Shown: positions 36,055 through 44,656 of the stretch, in pieces
Layout of the letters: each line of letters opens with the position of its first letter
Numbering within the stretch: the first letter of the stretch is position 1
Origin: Pseudomonas tritici
GTDB taxonomy: Bacteria; Pseudomonadota; Gammaproteobacteria; Pseudomonadales; Pseudomonadaceae
DNA: 64,000 nt
Direction: 5' to 3'
Assembly: GCF_014268275.3 (NCBI RefSeq)
Contig: NZ_CP077084.1
Coordinates: forward strand, 3,224,001-3,288,000
Position numbers and translations under genes: made by a program
Notes under the pieces: generated by a model
The model's input: only the letters and a program-made list of their open reading frames with translations
Databases searched by the model: none
What the model was told of the DNA's origin: nothing

Positions 36055-36163
36055 GGGGTCCGCCTAATAAGTAAAGGCTATCCAGGTGTTTGACCTTTTT
36101 TAGTCACTGGAGCCGCTCTCAAGCAGATTGCCATAATTGAGCCTCACTTGAGGAGCCTTAATC

Positions 36164-37078
36164 ATGGACACATCCATCCGTCGCGGGTCGTGGGAAATGG
36201 TCGCCGCCATGCTGATCTCGGGCACCATTGGCTGGTTTGTATTGGTCTCTGGCGTGTCGGTGATCGAAGTGGTGTTCTGGCGCTGCGTGATCGGCGGGCT
36301 GACACTGTTGCTGGTGTGCGCGCTGCTCGGGTACTTGCGCCTGGACCTGCTCAGCTGGGCCAAGGTCGGGCTGGCCATGCTCAGTGGCGTGGCGATTGTC
36401 GGTAATTGGTTGTTGCTGTTTGAGTCCTATTCCCACGCGTCAATTGCCATCAGTACGGCGGTGTACAACGTGCAGCCGTTCATGTTGGTGATGTTAGCGG
36501 CGGTGTTCCTGGGTGAAAAGATCACCGTGCAGAAGCTTGCGTGGCTGAGCGTGGCGTTTCTCGGGATGTTGGCGATTGTTACCGCCCATGGCGATCAACA
36601 GAGCAGCGGCGCAGATTACCTGGTGGGTATCGCGCTGGCGTTGGGCGCAGCGTTTTTGTATGCGATTGCGGCGTTGATCATCAAGCGTTTGAAAGAGGTA
36701 CCGCCGCATTTGATGGCGTTGATCCAAGTCGCAACCGGGGCGGTGCTGCTGGCGCCTTTAGTGCCCTGGAACAGCCTGCCAACGGCGCCAGACGCCTGGG
36801 CCGCACTGGTAACGCTTGGCGTGGTGCACACCGGCTTGATGTATGTGTTGCTGTATGGCGCGATCCAGAAATTGCCGACGGCCATCACCGGAGCACTGTC
36901 GTTTATCTACCCGATTGCAGCGATCTTCGTCGATTGGATGGCTTTCGGGCATCGCCTGGGCTGGCTGCAATGGCTGGGGGGCGTGGCGATTCTGCTGGCG
37001 GCTGCCGGCCTGCAGCGCGGCTGGCGATGGCCTGTAGTGAGCGGGCTTGTCCCGCGCTGGGCTGCGAAGCGGCCCTAA
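36164..37078 (+). CDS. EamA/DMT-family exporter with REP-encoded C-terminus
   Basis: A 304-residue transporter with ten hydrophobic helices and two EamA repeats (GTIGWFVLVSGVSVIEVVFWR in the first, GAAFLYAIAALIIKRL in the second). It probably exports an amino acid or metabolite under control of the divergent Lrp regulator. GAGGAG lies 9 nt before the ATG. The last 15 codons (VVSGLVPRWAAKRP and stop) lie inside the left arm of a REPIN (37033-37074). The natural end was probably nearer QRGWRW, and the repeat now supplies the tail and stop codon. Because the tail follows the last helix it may be tolerated. Confidence 0.88.
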   Translation: MDTSIRRGSWEMVAAMLISGTIGWFVLVSGVSVIEVVFWRCVIGGLTLLLVCALLGYLRLDLLSWAKVGLAMLSGVAIVGNWLLLFESYSHASIAISTAVYNVQPFMLVMLAAVFLGEKITVQKLAWLSVAFLGMLAIVTAHGDQQSSGADYLVGIALALGAAFLYAIAALIIKRLKEVPPHLMALIQVATGAVLLAPLVPWNSLPTAPDAWAALVTLGVVHTGLMYVLLYGAIQKLPTAITGALSFIYPIAAIFVDWMAFGHRLGWLQWLGGVAILLAAAGLQRGWRWPVVSGLVPRWAAKRP

Positions 37079-37167
37079 AATCAGACACCGTGTTCTACCT
37101 GGAAGAACGCGGTGTTTTTTATTGGGGCCGCTTCGCAGCCCAGCGCGGGACAAGCCCGCTCACTACA
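37033..37167. repeat. REPIN with 42-nt perfect arms enclosing a terminator
   Basis: Perfect 42-nt inverted arms (37033-37074 and 37126-37167, outer sequence TGTAGTGAGCGGGCTTGTCC) around a 51-nt centre. The centre is not REP sequence but a textbook intrinsic terminator. The left arm overlaps the coding end of the DMT gene. The same REP subtype flanks 23512-23608. Confidence 0.88.
37085..37120 (+). terminator. Rho-independent terminator of the DMT gene
   Basis: Arms ACACCGTGTTCT and AGAACGCGGTGT pair over 12 nt with one G-T pair around a 7-nt loop, followed directly by TTTTTT. It probably belonged to the transporter gene before the REPIN arose around it. Confidence 0.85.
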
Positions 37168-37192
37168 AGCTGTTTCCAATATTGGCGATGGA

Positions 37193-39172
37193 TCAGTGCG
37201 TGCCCTGAAAGATGATGTTTTCCGGGTTGAAATGCTCCACCGCACTGCCCGGCTGCGGCAGACCGAGGATGTGCCCCTTTATCTTGCCCACCACGTGCAT
37301 CTCGCACGGCTTGCAGTCGAACTTCAAGGTCAGCACTTCATCGCCATGGATCAACTGCATCGGCGCTACCTTGGTCTTCACGCCGGTGACACCTTTGGCC
37401 TGTTTAGGGCACAGGTTGAACGAGAAACGCAGGCAGTGCTTGGTGATCATCACCGGCACTTCGCCGGTTTCTTCGTGGGCTTCGAAGGCGGCGTCGATCA
37501 GTTTCACACCGTGACGGTGGTAGAAGTTGCGGGCTTTCTGGTTGTACACATTGGCCAGGAACGACAGGTGTGCTTCCGGGTACACCGGCGGCGGCGAGGT
37601 CTCGGCTTTGCGGCCACCGCGCGGGTGAGCGGCGATGCGTGCGGCGGTCAGCGCTTCAATCACTTCGCGGCGCAGTGCCTTGAGCTGTGAGTTGGGGATG
37701 AAGAACGCTTGCGGTGCATCCAGCTGGATGTCCGTCGCGTGGTATTCGGTGGTGCCCAACTGGCCGAGCAGGTCGCGCAGGGTGTCCAGCGCCTGTTCCG
37801 GCTTGTTGGCCACGCCGAACGGGCCGGGCAGGGTGACGCTGGCGCTGATGCCTTCTTCGCTGGTGGCGGTGACTTCCAACTGCTCCTCACGCAGGCGCGC
37901 GGCCCACGCCAGCCCGATACGGCGCTCGGCGGAGGTCTTTTGCAAGGCCTGCTGCCAGTTATGGTCCAGGTTGCGGTTCAGCGGATGATTCGGGCGCAGT
38001 TGATGCAGGCCGGCCGGCATTTCGTTCGGCTCGACGCGGTAGCGGTAGCGTTTCTCGCCGTCTTCCTCGAACTCGCCTTTAGGCTCGGCGATGTTGGCGC
38101 GGAAACCCACGACTTCACGCTTGACCAGCACATTGAGGCCGTCGCCGTTGGACAACGGCTCATGGGTGACAACCTGCAAGTCGCGCTTGCCGGCTTTTTC
38201 CACCACACCCACCGGCAAGCCGGTAAACGTCGGGGTGTCGAAGGCGCCGATGTCGATCTTGCGGTCGCTGACGAAATAGTCGGTGCTGCCACGGTGGAAG
38301 GTTTTTTCCGGGTCGGGCAGGAAGAAATGCGCCGTACGGCCGCTGGACGCGCGAGCCAGGTCCGGGCGGTCTTCAAGAATCTCGTCGAGGCGCTGGCGGT
38401 AATAGGCGGTGATGTTCTTCACATAGCCCATGTCTTTGTAGCGGCCTTCGATCTTGAACGAGCGCACGCCGGCCTCGACCAGGGCGCGCAGGTTGGCGCT
38501 CTGGTTGTTGTCTTTCATCGACAGCAGGTGCTTTTCAAACGCCACGACGCGGCCCTGGTCATCCTTCAAGGTGTACGGCAGGCGGCAGGCCTGGGAGCAG
38601 TCGCCACGGTTGGCGCTGCGGCCATTTTGCGCGTGGGAGATGTTGCACTGCCCGGAGAACGCTACGCACAAGGCACCGTGGATAAAAAACTCAATGGCCG
38701 CATCGGTTTCATCAGCGATGGCGCGGATTTCCTGCAGGTTCAGCTCACGGGCCAATACCAGCTGCGAGAAACCGGCCTGGTCGAGGAACTTGGCGCGGCC
38801 GAGGGTACGAATGTCGGTCTGGGTGCTGGCGTGCAGCTCGATGGGCGGAATATCCAGTTCCATCACGCCCAGGTCTTGCACGATCAACGCATCGACGCCG
38901 GCGTCGTAGAGCTGATGGATCAGCTTGCGCGCGGGTTCCAGTTCGTTGTCATGCAGGATGGTGTTGATGGTGGTGAACACGCGCGCGTGGTAGCGGCGTG
39001 CGAACTCCACCAGGGAAGCGATCTCACTCACTTCGTTACAGGCGTTATGGCGCGCGCCGAAGCTCGGGCCGCCGATGTAGATGGCGTCGGCGCCATGCAG
39101 GATGGCCTCGCGCGCAATGGCGACATCACGGGCAGGGCTGAGCAATTCGAGGTGATGCTTGGGCAAGGACAT
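37193..39172 (-). CDS. rlhA: 23S rRNA cytidine hydroxylase RlhA (U32 family)
   Basis: A 659-residue protein of the peptidase U32 family, YdcP/RlhA branch. In E. coli this enzyme makes 5-hydroxycytidine at position 2501 of 23S rRNA. The U32 signature is EFFIHGALCVAFSGQCNIS, followed by RGDCSQACRLPY, whose cysteines probably hold an iron-sulphur cluster. A long middle domain (DUF3656) and a C-terminal region with CLRFSFNLCPKQ and DCKPCEM complete the RlhA layout. ATG 39172 gives the family N-terminus MSLPKHHLELLSPARD. It is a housekeeping gene with no functional link to its neighbours. Confidence 0.9.
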   Translation of the reverse strand: MSLPKHHLELLSPARDVAIAREAILHGADAIYIGGPSFGARHNACNEVSEIASLVEFARRYHARVFTTINTILHDNELEPARKLIHQLYDAGVDALIVQDLGVMELDIPPIELHASTQTDIRTLGRAKFLDQAGFSQLVLARELNLQEIRAIADETDAAIEFFIHGALCVAFSGQCNISHAQNGRSANRGDCSQACRLPYTLKDDQGRVVAFEKHLLSMKDNNQSANLRALVEAGVRSFKIEGRYKDMGYVKNITAYYRQRLDEILEDRPDLARASSGRTAHFFLPDPEKTFHRGSTDYFVSDRKIDIGAFDTPTFTGLPVGVVEKAGKRDLQVVTHEPLSNGDGLNVLVKREVVGFRANIAEPKGEFEEDGEKRYRYRVEPNEMPAGLHQLRPNHPLNRNLDHNWQQALQKTSAERRIGLAWAARLREEQLEVTATSEEGISASVTLPGPFGVANKPEQALDTLRDLLGQLGTTEYHATDIQLDAPQAFFIPNSQLKALRREVIEALTAARIAAHPRGGRKAETSPPPVYPEAHLSFLANVYNQKARNFYHRHGVKLIDAAFEAHEETGEVPVMITKHCLRFSFNLCPKQAKGVTGVKTKVAPMQLIHGDEVLTLKFDCKPCEMHVVGKIKGHILGLPQPGSAVEHFNPENIIFQGTH

Positions 39173-39296
39173 AGTTTTTTTAGTCAGGCTTGTCACGGTT
39201 GAGGCGCGCATTGTAGCTGTGAAACGCTGGGCGGGCACCTACCGCAGGGCTGGCGGCCTATGCGTCCCATGTTTAGAGGGTGCAAACCCAATCGAA

Positions 39297-39324
39297 TGTG
39301 GGAGCGAGCAAGCCCGCTCCCACA
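39297..39324. repeat. REP hairpin between ridA-like gene and rlhA
   Basis: Arms TGTGGGAGCG and CGCTCCCACA with an 8-nt loop AGCAAGCC. On the plus strand it is followed by TTTTTG. It sits in the 170-nt gap between two minus-strand genes and lacks a T-run in that direction, so it probably stabilises the RidA transcript end rather than acting as a strong terminator. Confidence 0.8.
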
Positions 39325-39342
39325 TTTTTGACCGAGTTCGGC

Positions 39343-39723
39343 TTAGGCCTTGGCGGCCATTGCGGTGACTTCAACGCGCATGCCTTCTACCGCCAACGCA
39401 GCCACACCCACCGCCGCGCGCACGGGCCAGGGCTTGGCGAAGAAGCGTTTGTAGACCTCATTAAAGGCGGCGCGATCGGCCATGTCGGTGAGGTAGATGG
39501 TCAAGTGCATCACCCGATCCATGGAACTGCCGGCCTTTTCCAGTGCGACTTTCAAGGCTTGCAGGGTGCATTCGCTTTGCAGGGTGATGTCGCCCAGTTC
39601 CAGGCTGCCATCGGCGCGGGTCGGGATCTGGGTGGACACCAGGATGCCGTTGAAGCCGATCACATCCGATGAAATCGAGTCGGCATCTGGGTCAGGGGTG
39701 TAGTGCAGGTCGTGGTTGGCCAT
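39343..39723 (-). CDS. RidA-family protein
   Basis: A 126-residue member of the RidA/YjgF/UK114 family, trimeric enzymes that hydrolyse reactive enamines/imines. Family features are GILVSTQIPTRADGSLELGDITLQSECTLQALKVALEKAGSS and MTIYLTD-like LTIYLTDMADRAAFNEVYKRFF with FAKPWPVRAAVGV. The terminal Arg of PVRAAVGV is the conserved carboxylate-binding residue in active members. It is downstream of the ketoacyl synthase gene on the same strand (65-nt gap), and co-transcription is possible. Confidence 0.9.
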   Translation of the reverse strand: MANHDLHYTPDPDADSISSDVIGFNGILVSTQIPTRADGSLELGDITLQSECTLQALKVALEKAGSSMDRVMHLTIYLTDMADRAAFNEVYKRFFAKPWPVRAAVGVAALAVEGMRVEVTAMAAKA

Positions 39724-39788
39724 GGGCGCCTCGCGTTGGCAGGTTCAGAAAGGCGCCCATGGTCCTCGAAAGCGACAGCAGGGGCAAA

Positions 39789-41057
39789 CTACGCCCAGCG
39801 GCGGAACAGCACACTGGCATTGACGCCGCCAAAACCGAAGCCGTTGGACAGTGCGTATTCAATCGCCATTGGCCGGGCTTCACCGCGCAGCAGGTCCAGG
39901 CCATCGGCGAGGGCGTCGGGGTTTTGCAGGTTGAGGGTGACCGGGGCGATCTGATCGCGCAGGGCCAGTACGGTGAAAATGGCTTCGATGCCACCCGCAG
40001 CCCCCAGCAGGTGGCCGGTAGCGGATTTGGTCGAGCTTATTGCGAGGCTGCCGTTGGCGCCGAACACCGTTTTAATCGCGGCCAATTCACCTTTGTCACC
40101 CACTGGCGTCGACGTGGCGTGGGCATTCAAGTACTGCACCTCAGCCGCCTGGATTCCGGCCTGGCGCAGTGCCTGCACCATCGCCCGCCGTGCGCCATCG
40201 CCGTCTTCAGGGCCGGCCGTCATGTGATAGGCGTCGGCGCTGGTGCCGTAGCCGACCAACTCCGCAATCGGCTGTGCACCCCGCGCCAGGGCATGTTCCA
40301 GCGCCTCGATGACGAGGATGCCGGCGCCTTCGCCCATGACGAAACCGTCACGCGCCTGGTCGAATGGCCGCGAGGCCCGTTCAGGTGTGTCATTGAAGTC
40401 GCTGGACAACGCCCGCGCTGCCGCAAAACCCGCCAGGCTGACCCGATGGATCGCTGCTTCGGCACCGCCGCACACCGCCACGTCGACTTCACCGGCGCGA
40501 ATCATCCGCGCTGCATCCCCAATGGCCTGCACACCCGCCGCACAAGCGGTCACCGGGGCACCCAGTGGGCCTTTCAACCCGTAGTTGATCGACACATGCC
40601 CGGCCGCCATGTTGCTCAGAAAGGAGGGAATAGTGAACGGCGACAACCGCCGCGGGCCTTTGCTGTCGGTGGTGCGCACAGCATCGGCAATCGCCGGGAA
40701 GCCGCCCACGCCTGAGGCAATGATGGTGGCAGTGCGCTCTTGCTCTTCAGGTGTTTTCGGTGCCCAGCCGGCTTGCTTCAGTGCTTCATCCGCCGCTGCC
40801 AGTGCGAACAAAATAAAGCGGTCCATCTTGCGTTGCTCCTTGGCCGCCAGCAGCCGATCAGGATCAAACCCGGCTTCCGGGTCCTGCTGCACGCTTTGCA
40901 CCTGGCCGCCAATGCTGACGGCCAAGTCTCCAATCAACGCCTCCGGCAGGCGACGAATGCCCGACTGCCCGGCCAACAGGCGTTGCCAAGTGGATTCCAC
41001 GTCAGCGCCCAGCGGCGTCAGTGCGCCCATGCCTGTCACAACGATGCGTTTATTCAT
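39789..41057 (-). CDS. Beta-ketoacyl-ACP synthase II-like (FabF paralogue)
   Basis: A 422-residue condensing enzyme. The Cys-His-His triad is complete: C172 in PVTACAAGVQAIGDA, His in LNAHATSTPVGD and His in TKSATGHLLGAAGG. GFGFGGVNAS closes the fold. It elongates acyl-ACP with malonyl-ACP. It stands alone, without acpP or other fab genes, so it is an accessory FabF rather than the housekeeping copy. It is divergent from an HxlR-type regulator, which probably represses it. ATG 41057 was chosen (GGAG 10 nt upstream) over a TTG two codons earlier. Confidence 0.9.
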   Translation of the reverse strand: MNKRIVVTGMGALTPLGADVESTWQRLLAGQSGIRRLPEALIGDLAVSIGGQVQSVQQDPEAGFDPDRLLAAKEQRKMDRFILFALAAADEALKQAGWAPKTPEEQERTATIIASGVGGFPAIADAVRTTDSKGPRRLSPFTIPSFLSNMAAGHVSINYGLKGPLGAPVTACAAGVQAIGDAARMIRAGEVDVAVCGGAEAAIHRVSLAGFAAARALSSDFNDTPERASRPFDQARDGFVMGEGAGILVIEALEHALARGAQPIAELVGYGTSADAYHMTAGPEDGDGARRAMVQALRQAGIQAAEVQYLNAHATSTPVGDKGELAAIKTVFGANGSLAISSTKSATGHLLGAAGGIEAIFTVLALRDQIAPVTLNLQNPDALADGLDLLRGEARPMAIEYALSNGFGFGGVNASVLFRRWA

Positions 41058-41165
41058 GATCAATCGACTCCAGTTGCGTTGAGGGAACAGACCCTATGGA
41101 CGTCACTATCATCATGAAAGTAACATGGCGTCACGCACATTTGTACTCATCCACAGGTTACCGCC

Positions 41166-41654
41166 ATGCAACGCAAGTCCCTCACCCGCGACGAATGCCC
41201 CATCGCCCGCAGCCTTGAACGGGTAGGGGAGTGGTGGAGCATCCTGATCATGCGTGACGCATTGCAGGGCCTGCGCCGGTTCGATGAGTTCTCGCGCAGC
41301 CTGGGCATCGCGCCCAATATGCTCACACGCCGTCTCAACGCGTTGGTGGAGGCGGGCATGCTCGAACGCCGGGCCTACAGCGAACGCCCGCCGCGCCATG
41401 AATATGTGCCGACGGCCAAGGGTGAGGATTTCCGTATGGTGCTGATGTCACTGGTGGCCTGGGGCAATCGGCATTACGCCGAGGAGGGCGCCAGTGTCGA
41501 GTTGGTGGAGCGCGAAACGGGCAGGCCGGTGCAGCCGATGTTTGCAAATGCCGAAGGGCGTGTGGTGCCGTTGGACCAGTGCGTGTTGCAGGCTGGCCCT
41601 GCAGCCAGCGCCGGCATGCGCGAGCGGTTGGCACTGCTCGACGCAAAGCCTTGA
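41166..41654 (+). CDS. HxlR-family transcriptional regulator
   Basis: A 162-residue winged-helix regulator of the HxlR family. The N-terminal Cys in RDECPIARSLERVGEWWSILIMRDAL is the usual redox- or aldehyde-sensitive residue. The HTH follows (RFDEFSRSLGIAPNMLTRRLNALVEAGMLER) and then the wing (RPPRHEYVPTAKGEDF). The family functions as dimers that bind next to divergent targets, here the fabF-like gene about 108 nt away. An extra C-terminal tail of about 50 residues is usual for pseudomonad members. Confidence 0.9.
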   Translation: MQRKSLTRDECPIARSLERVGEWWSILIMRDALQGLRRFDEFSRSLGIAPNMLTRRLNALVEAGMLERRAYSERPPRHEYVPTAKGEDFRMVLMSLVAWGNRHYAEEGASVELVERETGRPVQPMFANAEGRVVPLDQCVLQAGPAASAGMRERLALLDAKP

Positions 41655-41708
41655 ATGACGGGGGCTGCAGCAATTATCTGGCGCCAGAAAATAAACATTT
41701 TTGCCGCG

Positions 41709-41735
41709 TCAAGTCGCGTATTTCCCAGCCGATAG
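41709..41735 (+). promoter_or_regulatory. FliA (sigma-28) promoter candidate for the PAS-PAS-MCP gene
   Basis: TCAAGTCG, 11 nt, then GCCGATAG. The -10 element matches seven of eight consensus positions (GCCGATAA), and the -35 resembles the pseudomonad form TCAAGT. The ATG of the MCP is 42 nt downstream. Confidence 0.6.
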
Positions 41736-41777
41736 CCAATCAAGAGATTAGTTTTTCCGCGCGGCTGAGGGTACGTC

Positions 41778-43133
41778 ATGTTCAACAAAACACTCAAAAC
41801 CGAACTGGCGGCCAGGACGGCCGAATCCACTGAGTACAAAGGACTGATCGTCGCACTGGAACGCTCCATGGCCGTGGTCGAATTCGACCTCAATGGCAAG
41901 GTACTGCGGGCCAACGATAACTTTCTCAAGACCCTGGGCTACAGCGCGGGTCAATTGAGCGGCAAATCCCACCGCGACTTTTGCTTGCCGGCGCTGACCA
42001 GCAGTGCAGCGTACAGCCAATTCTGGAGTGATTTGAAAGCCGGCAAGTTTGTATCAGGCACCTTCAAGCGCGTCGATGCCAATGGCAAGACGGTCTGGCT
42101 GGAAGCGAGCTACAACCCGGTCCTGGATGAACGCGGCCAGGTGCTGAAAGTGGTCAAGTACGCCTTGGACGTCACCGCCAAAGTGGAGCAGGAAGCGGCC
42201 ACTTCCAGCAAACTGGTCGCGCTGGACCGGGCAATGGCCGTGATCGAGTTTGACCTCGGCGGCAACGTATTGGACGCGAACGCCAACTTCTTGAACGTGA
42301 TGGGTTATTCGCTGGCGGAACTCAAAGGCAAACACCACCGCCTGTTTTGCGAACCGACCCTGGTCAACAGCAGTGAATATGCCGACTTCTGGCGTCGCCT
42401 GAACAACGGCGAATTTTTCACCGGGCAATTCAAGCGCCTGGGCAAACATGGCCGGGTGGTATGGCTGGAAGCCAGTTACAACCCGGTCTACGACGGCGAC
42501 GGCAAGTTGGTCAAGATCGTCAAGTTCGCCAGCGATATCACCGAGCGTGTGGAGAAGTTCGAGGAAGACTCCCGTGGTGCTTCACGGGCCTACCATATTT
42601 CGTCCGAAACCGAGCGTTTTGCCGAGCATGGCACCCAGGTGATCCAGGAGACCGCCAGCGAGATGCGCCGCATCGCCGACAACATTGGCGCTTCTGCGCG
42701 ACTGGTCGGGCAACTGGGCGATCGTTCGGAGCAGATCACCGCCATCGTCAACACCATTCGCGGTATCGCCGACCAGACCAACCTGTTGGCGCTCAACGCG
42801 GCCATCGAAGCGGCACGTGCGGGCGATCAAGGGCGCGGCTTTGCGGTAGTGGCCGATGAAGTGCGGCAACTGGCCGGGCGCACCAGCCGTTCCACGGCGG
42901 AAATCGCTGAGATGATCGGCATGATCCTCTCGGAAACCCGCGACGCCGTCACCAGCATGAACGCCACCCAGGAAGGCGCCCAACGCGGTGTCAACCTGGC
43001 GGATCAGGCGGGCTCGGTCATCCTGCAGATTCGCACCAGCACCAGTGATGCGGTGCAGGCCGTGAGCATGTTTGCGTCGAAGCTGGACGAGTCGGAAGTG
43101 ATTCCCAAGACCGCCGTGGGTTGGATGGGCTGA
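41778..43133 (+). CDS. Soluble PAS-PAS-methyl-accepting chemotaxis protein (BdlA-like)
   Basis: A 451-residue cytoplasmic chemoreceptor without transmembrane helices. Two similar PAS domains occupy about residues 22-130 and 145-250 (each with [10 protein letters not shown] or [10 protein letters not shown] and the shared block [10 protein letters not shown]), a likely internal duplication. The signalling module follows, with the conserved tip [29 protein letters not shown] written across about 325-352. The layout equals BdlA of P. aeruginosa, which controls biofilm dispersion through c-di-GMP, and Aer-type redox receptors. The C-terminal tail is short and has no CheR-tether pentapeptide. A FliA-type promoter precedes it. 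Confidence 0.88.
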   Translation: MFNKTLKTELAARTAESTEYKGLIVALERSMAVVEFDLNGKVLRANDNFLKTLGYSAGQLSGKSHRDFCLPALTSSAAYSQFWSDLKAGKFVSGTFKRVDANGKTVWLEASYNPVLDERGQVLKVVKYALDVTAKVEQEAATSSKLVALDRAMAVIEFDLGGNVLDANANFLNVMGYSLAELKGKHHRLFCEPTLVNSSEYADFWRRLNNGEFFTGQFKRLGKHGRVVWLEASYNPVYDGDGKLVKIVKFASDITERVEKFEEDSRGASRAYHISSETERFAEHGTQVIQETASEMRRIADNIGASARLVGQLGDRSEQITAIVNTIRGIADQTNLLALNAAIEAARAGDQGRGFAVVADEVRQLAGRTSRSTAEIAEMIGMILSETRDAVTSMNATQEGAQRGVNLADQAGSVILQIRTSTSDAVQAVSMFASKLDESEVIPKTAVGWMG

Positions 43134-43157
43134 TGTGGAGAAGGGGGGGTTGTGGTG

Positions 43158-43189
43158 AGGGGGGGCTTTGGTCAGGGGGGGCTTTGGTC
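43158..43189 (+). repeat. Tandem 16-bp G-rich repeat
   Basis: Two exact tandem copies of AGGGGGGGCTTTGGTC. A further G7 run precedes them (from 43143) and AGGG follows, giving four G-tracts about 8-9 nt apart. The stretch lies between the MCP stop and its terminator. It may be a decayed repeat or a G-quadruplex-forming element. Confidence 0.6.
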
Positions 43190-43253
43190 AGGGCACCCCT
43201 TATTGATCGCGCCAGCCTTGGCGCTGCCGGTGTCGAGGGGGCGGTAGAGGTTG

Positions 43254-43280
43254 CCGCCGCAGACTCTGCGGCGGATTTTT
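43254..43280 (+). terminator. Rho-independent terminator of the PAS-PAS-MCP gene
   Basis: A perfect 9-nt stem CCGCCGCAG/CTGCGGCGG with a 3-nt loop, followed by ATTTTT. It ends exactly at the 3' end of the convergent idi gene. There is no T-run on the other strand, so it works for the plus strand. Confidence 0.85.
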
Positions 43281-43822
43281 CACGCCTGCAAGGCGGGCGT
43301 ATCAAACGAAGGGTGCTCCGATATAAGGCGCTGCCATTCCATCCGGAACCACGGCGTGAATGGGGCCTGTGCCGATGAAAGTTGGGCTGATATTTCAGCG
43401 CGGGTCTGCCACTTGATCTCGCTGACTTCTTCGGTAGCCGGCAACACCTTAGCGTCAGATTGGGCAACCAGCACATGGCACAATTCGTGTTCCGCACCGA
43501 TTTCACCAAAGTGCGCATGGTATTCAAAACTATAGAGAACGCGGCAGGAGGCAGAAATGCCCAGTTCCTCGCGCAGGCGACGAGACGCGGCATCCGTAAT
43601 GCTCTCGCCAGGGGCTGGATGGCTGCAGCAGGCATTCGACCAGAAGCCTGGCCACAGCATTTTGCCTGCGGCACGCCGTTGGAGCAGATGACGCCCCGCG
43701 CTGTCGATCAAATGTACCGAAAATGCGCGATGGCGCTGTCCCGCCCCCAAGTGGGCGACGCGTTTGTCACAAACACCGATTTCTACGTCCTGTGCGTCAA
43801 CTAACACCACATTATGGGTCAT
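43280..43822 (-). CDS. idi: Isopentenyl-diphosphate delta-isomerase, type 1
   Basis: A 180-residue Nudix-fold enzyme that interconverts IPP and DMAPP. The catalytic residues of type 1 IDI are visible: C66 in SNACCSHPAPGE and E113 in AEHELCHV. WPGFWSNACCSHP and SFEYHAHFGEIGAEHELC are family blocks. The length equals E. coli Idi. Most pseudomonads manage without idi because IspH makes both isomers, so a copy here is probably dedicated to supplying DMAPP and higher prenyl diphosphates to the terpene synthase. It is the third gene of the operon, 27 nt after the methyltransferase. Confidence 0.93.
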   Translation of the reverse strand: MTHNVVLVDAQDVEIGVCDKRVAHLGAGQRHRAFSVHLIDSAGRHLLQRRAAGKMLWPGFWSNACCSHPAPGESITDAASRRLREELGISASCRVLYSFEYHAHFGEIGAEHELCHVLVAQSDAKVLPATEEVSEIKWQTRAEISAQLSSAQAPFTPWFRMEWQRLISEHPSFDTPALQA

Positions 43823-43849
43823 TTTGTATGTCCTTCAGTGCTATGCCTT

Positions 43850-44656
43850 TTACTCAAGAGTGGGGACTTGTCCCCAGGCGCTGACTAATGTCATCGCTGC
43901 GTCGGTAAACGCTGGATCCGCACGCAGGTTGGCCATGGCATTCAGGTCTTCCTGGGTGAGTAGCCCGAGTTTCAGCAGCGCTGGCCCTGCCTGTGCAGTG
44001 GTTGACGCCCAGAAGGTATCGGCTGGGCTGCTGTCGCCGATTCGGCCTTCGACGGTGCGGTGCGTAACTTTCGCGAGTCCAAGGGCACGTAATTGGTCGG
44101 GGAGGGTATCGGCCCAAAGCATGTCGGAACCGATGGACTGCTCCAGCAGCGCGATGCCGGCCTGGGCCACTTTGCGGAACAGCGGGTGCGCAGTGTTCAA
44201 GCTCGGTTGCAGGCTCATGTCTTCGATTACCAACCAGCCACCAGGGCGCAGCCAAGTGATCGCTCGCGTCAATACATCTTCGCGCTCATTGAGGTGACAC
44301 AGCAGCGCCCGTGCGTGCACGACATCAAAGGAGGCAGCAGGGAAATCCTCGGTTGCCGCATTATGGGAGAGCACCCGAATGCCGGGTAAACCAGTCAGGA
44401 ATCGGGTATCGATGTCGGTGGCCGTGACCGTCGCATCAGGATATTGCTGGGTCAGCCAACCCGCGAACGATCCAGCGCCAGCGCCCAGATCGAGGATAGC
44501 GGGCTTGGCCGGCAGCTCAAGCTGATCAAAAACCGTGTAGCTCAACGGGTCAAAGACATATTCCAGGGTGCGCAGCCGTTCCAATTGGCCGTCGTGCCGA
44601 TCACCGAGATAGCTGCTGGTGTAGTCGGGCGCCTCGGCGGCGTCGATAGCGGTCAT
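43850..44656 (-). CDS. Class I SAM-dependent methyltransferase of the terpene operon
   Basis: A 268-residue methyltransferase. Motif I is ILDLGAGAGSFAGWL (54-68), with the acidic ribose ligand in VTATDIDTRF, motif II around DVVHARALLCHLNE and motif III LRPGGWLVIEDM. It overlaps the terpene synthase-P450 stop by 4 nt (ATGA), so the two are translationally coupled. In known pathways a methyltransferase next to a terpene synthase either methylates the prenyl diphosphate (2-methylisoborneol, sodorifen) or a hydroxyl made by a P450. This protein looks like the general UbiE-like group and I cannot tell which applies. Confidence 0.88.
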   Translation of the reverse strand: MTAIDAAEAPDYTSSYLGDRHDGQLERLRTLEYVFDPLSYTVFDQLELPAKPAILDLGAGAGSFAGWLTQQYPDATVTATDIDTRFLTGLPGIRVLSHNAATEDFPAASFDVVHARALLCHLNEREDVLTRAITWLRPGGWLVIEDMSLQPSLNTAHPLFRKVAQAGIALLEQSIGSDMLWADTLPDQLRALGLAKVTHRTVEGRIGDSSPADTFWASTTAQAGPALLKLGLLTQEDLNAMANLRADPAFTDAAMTLVSAWGQVPTLE

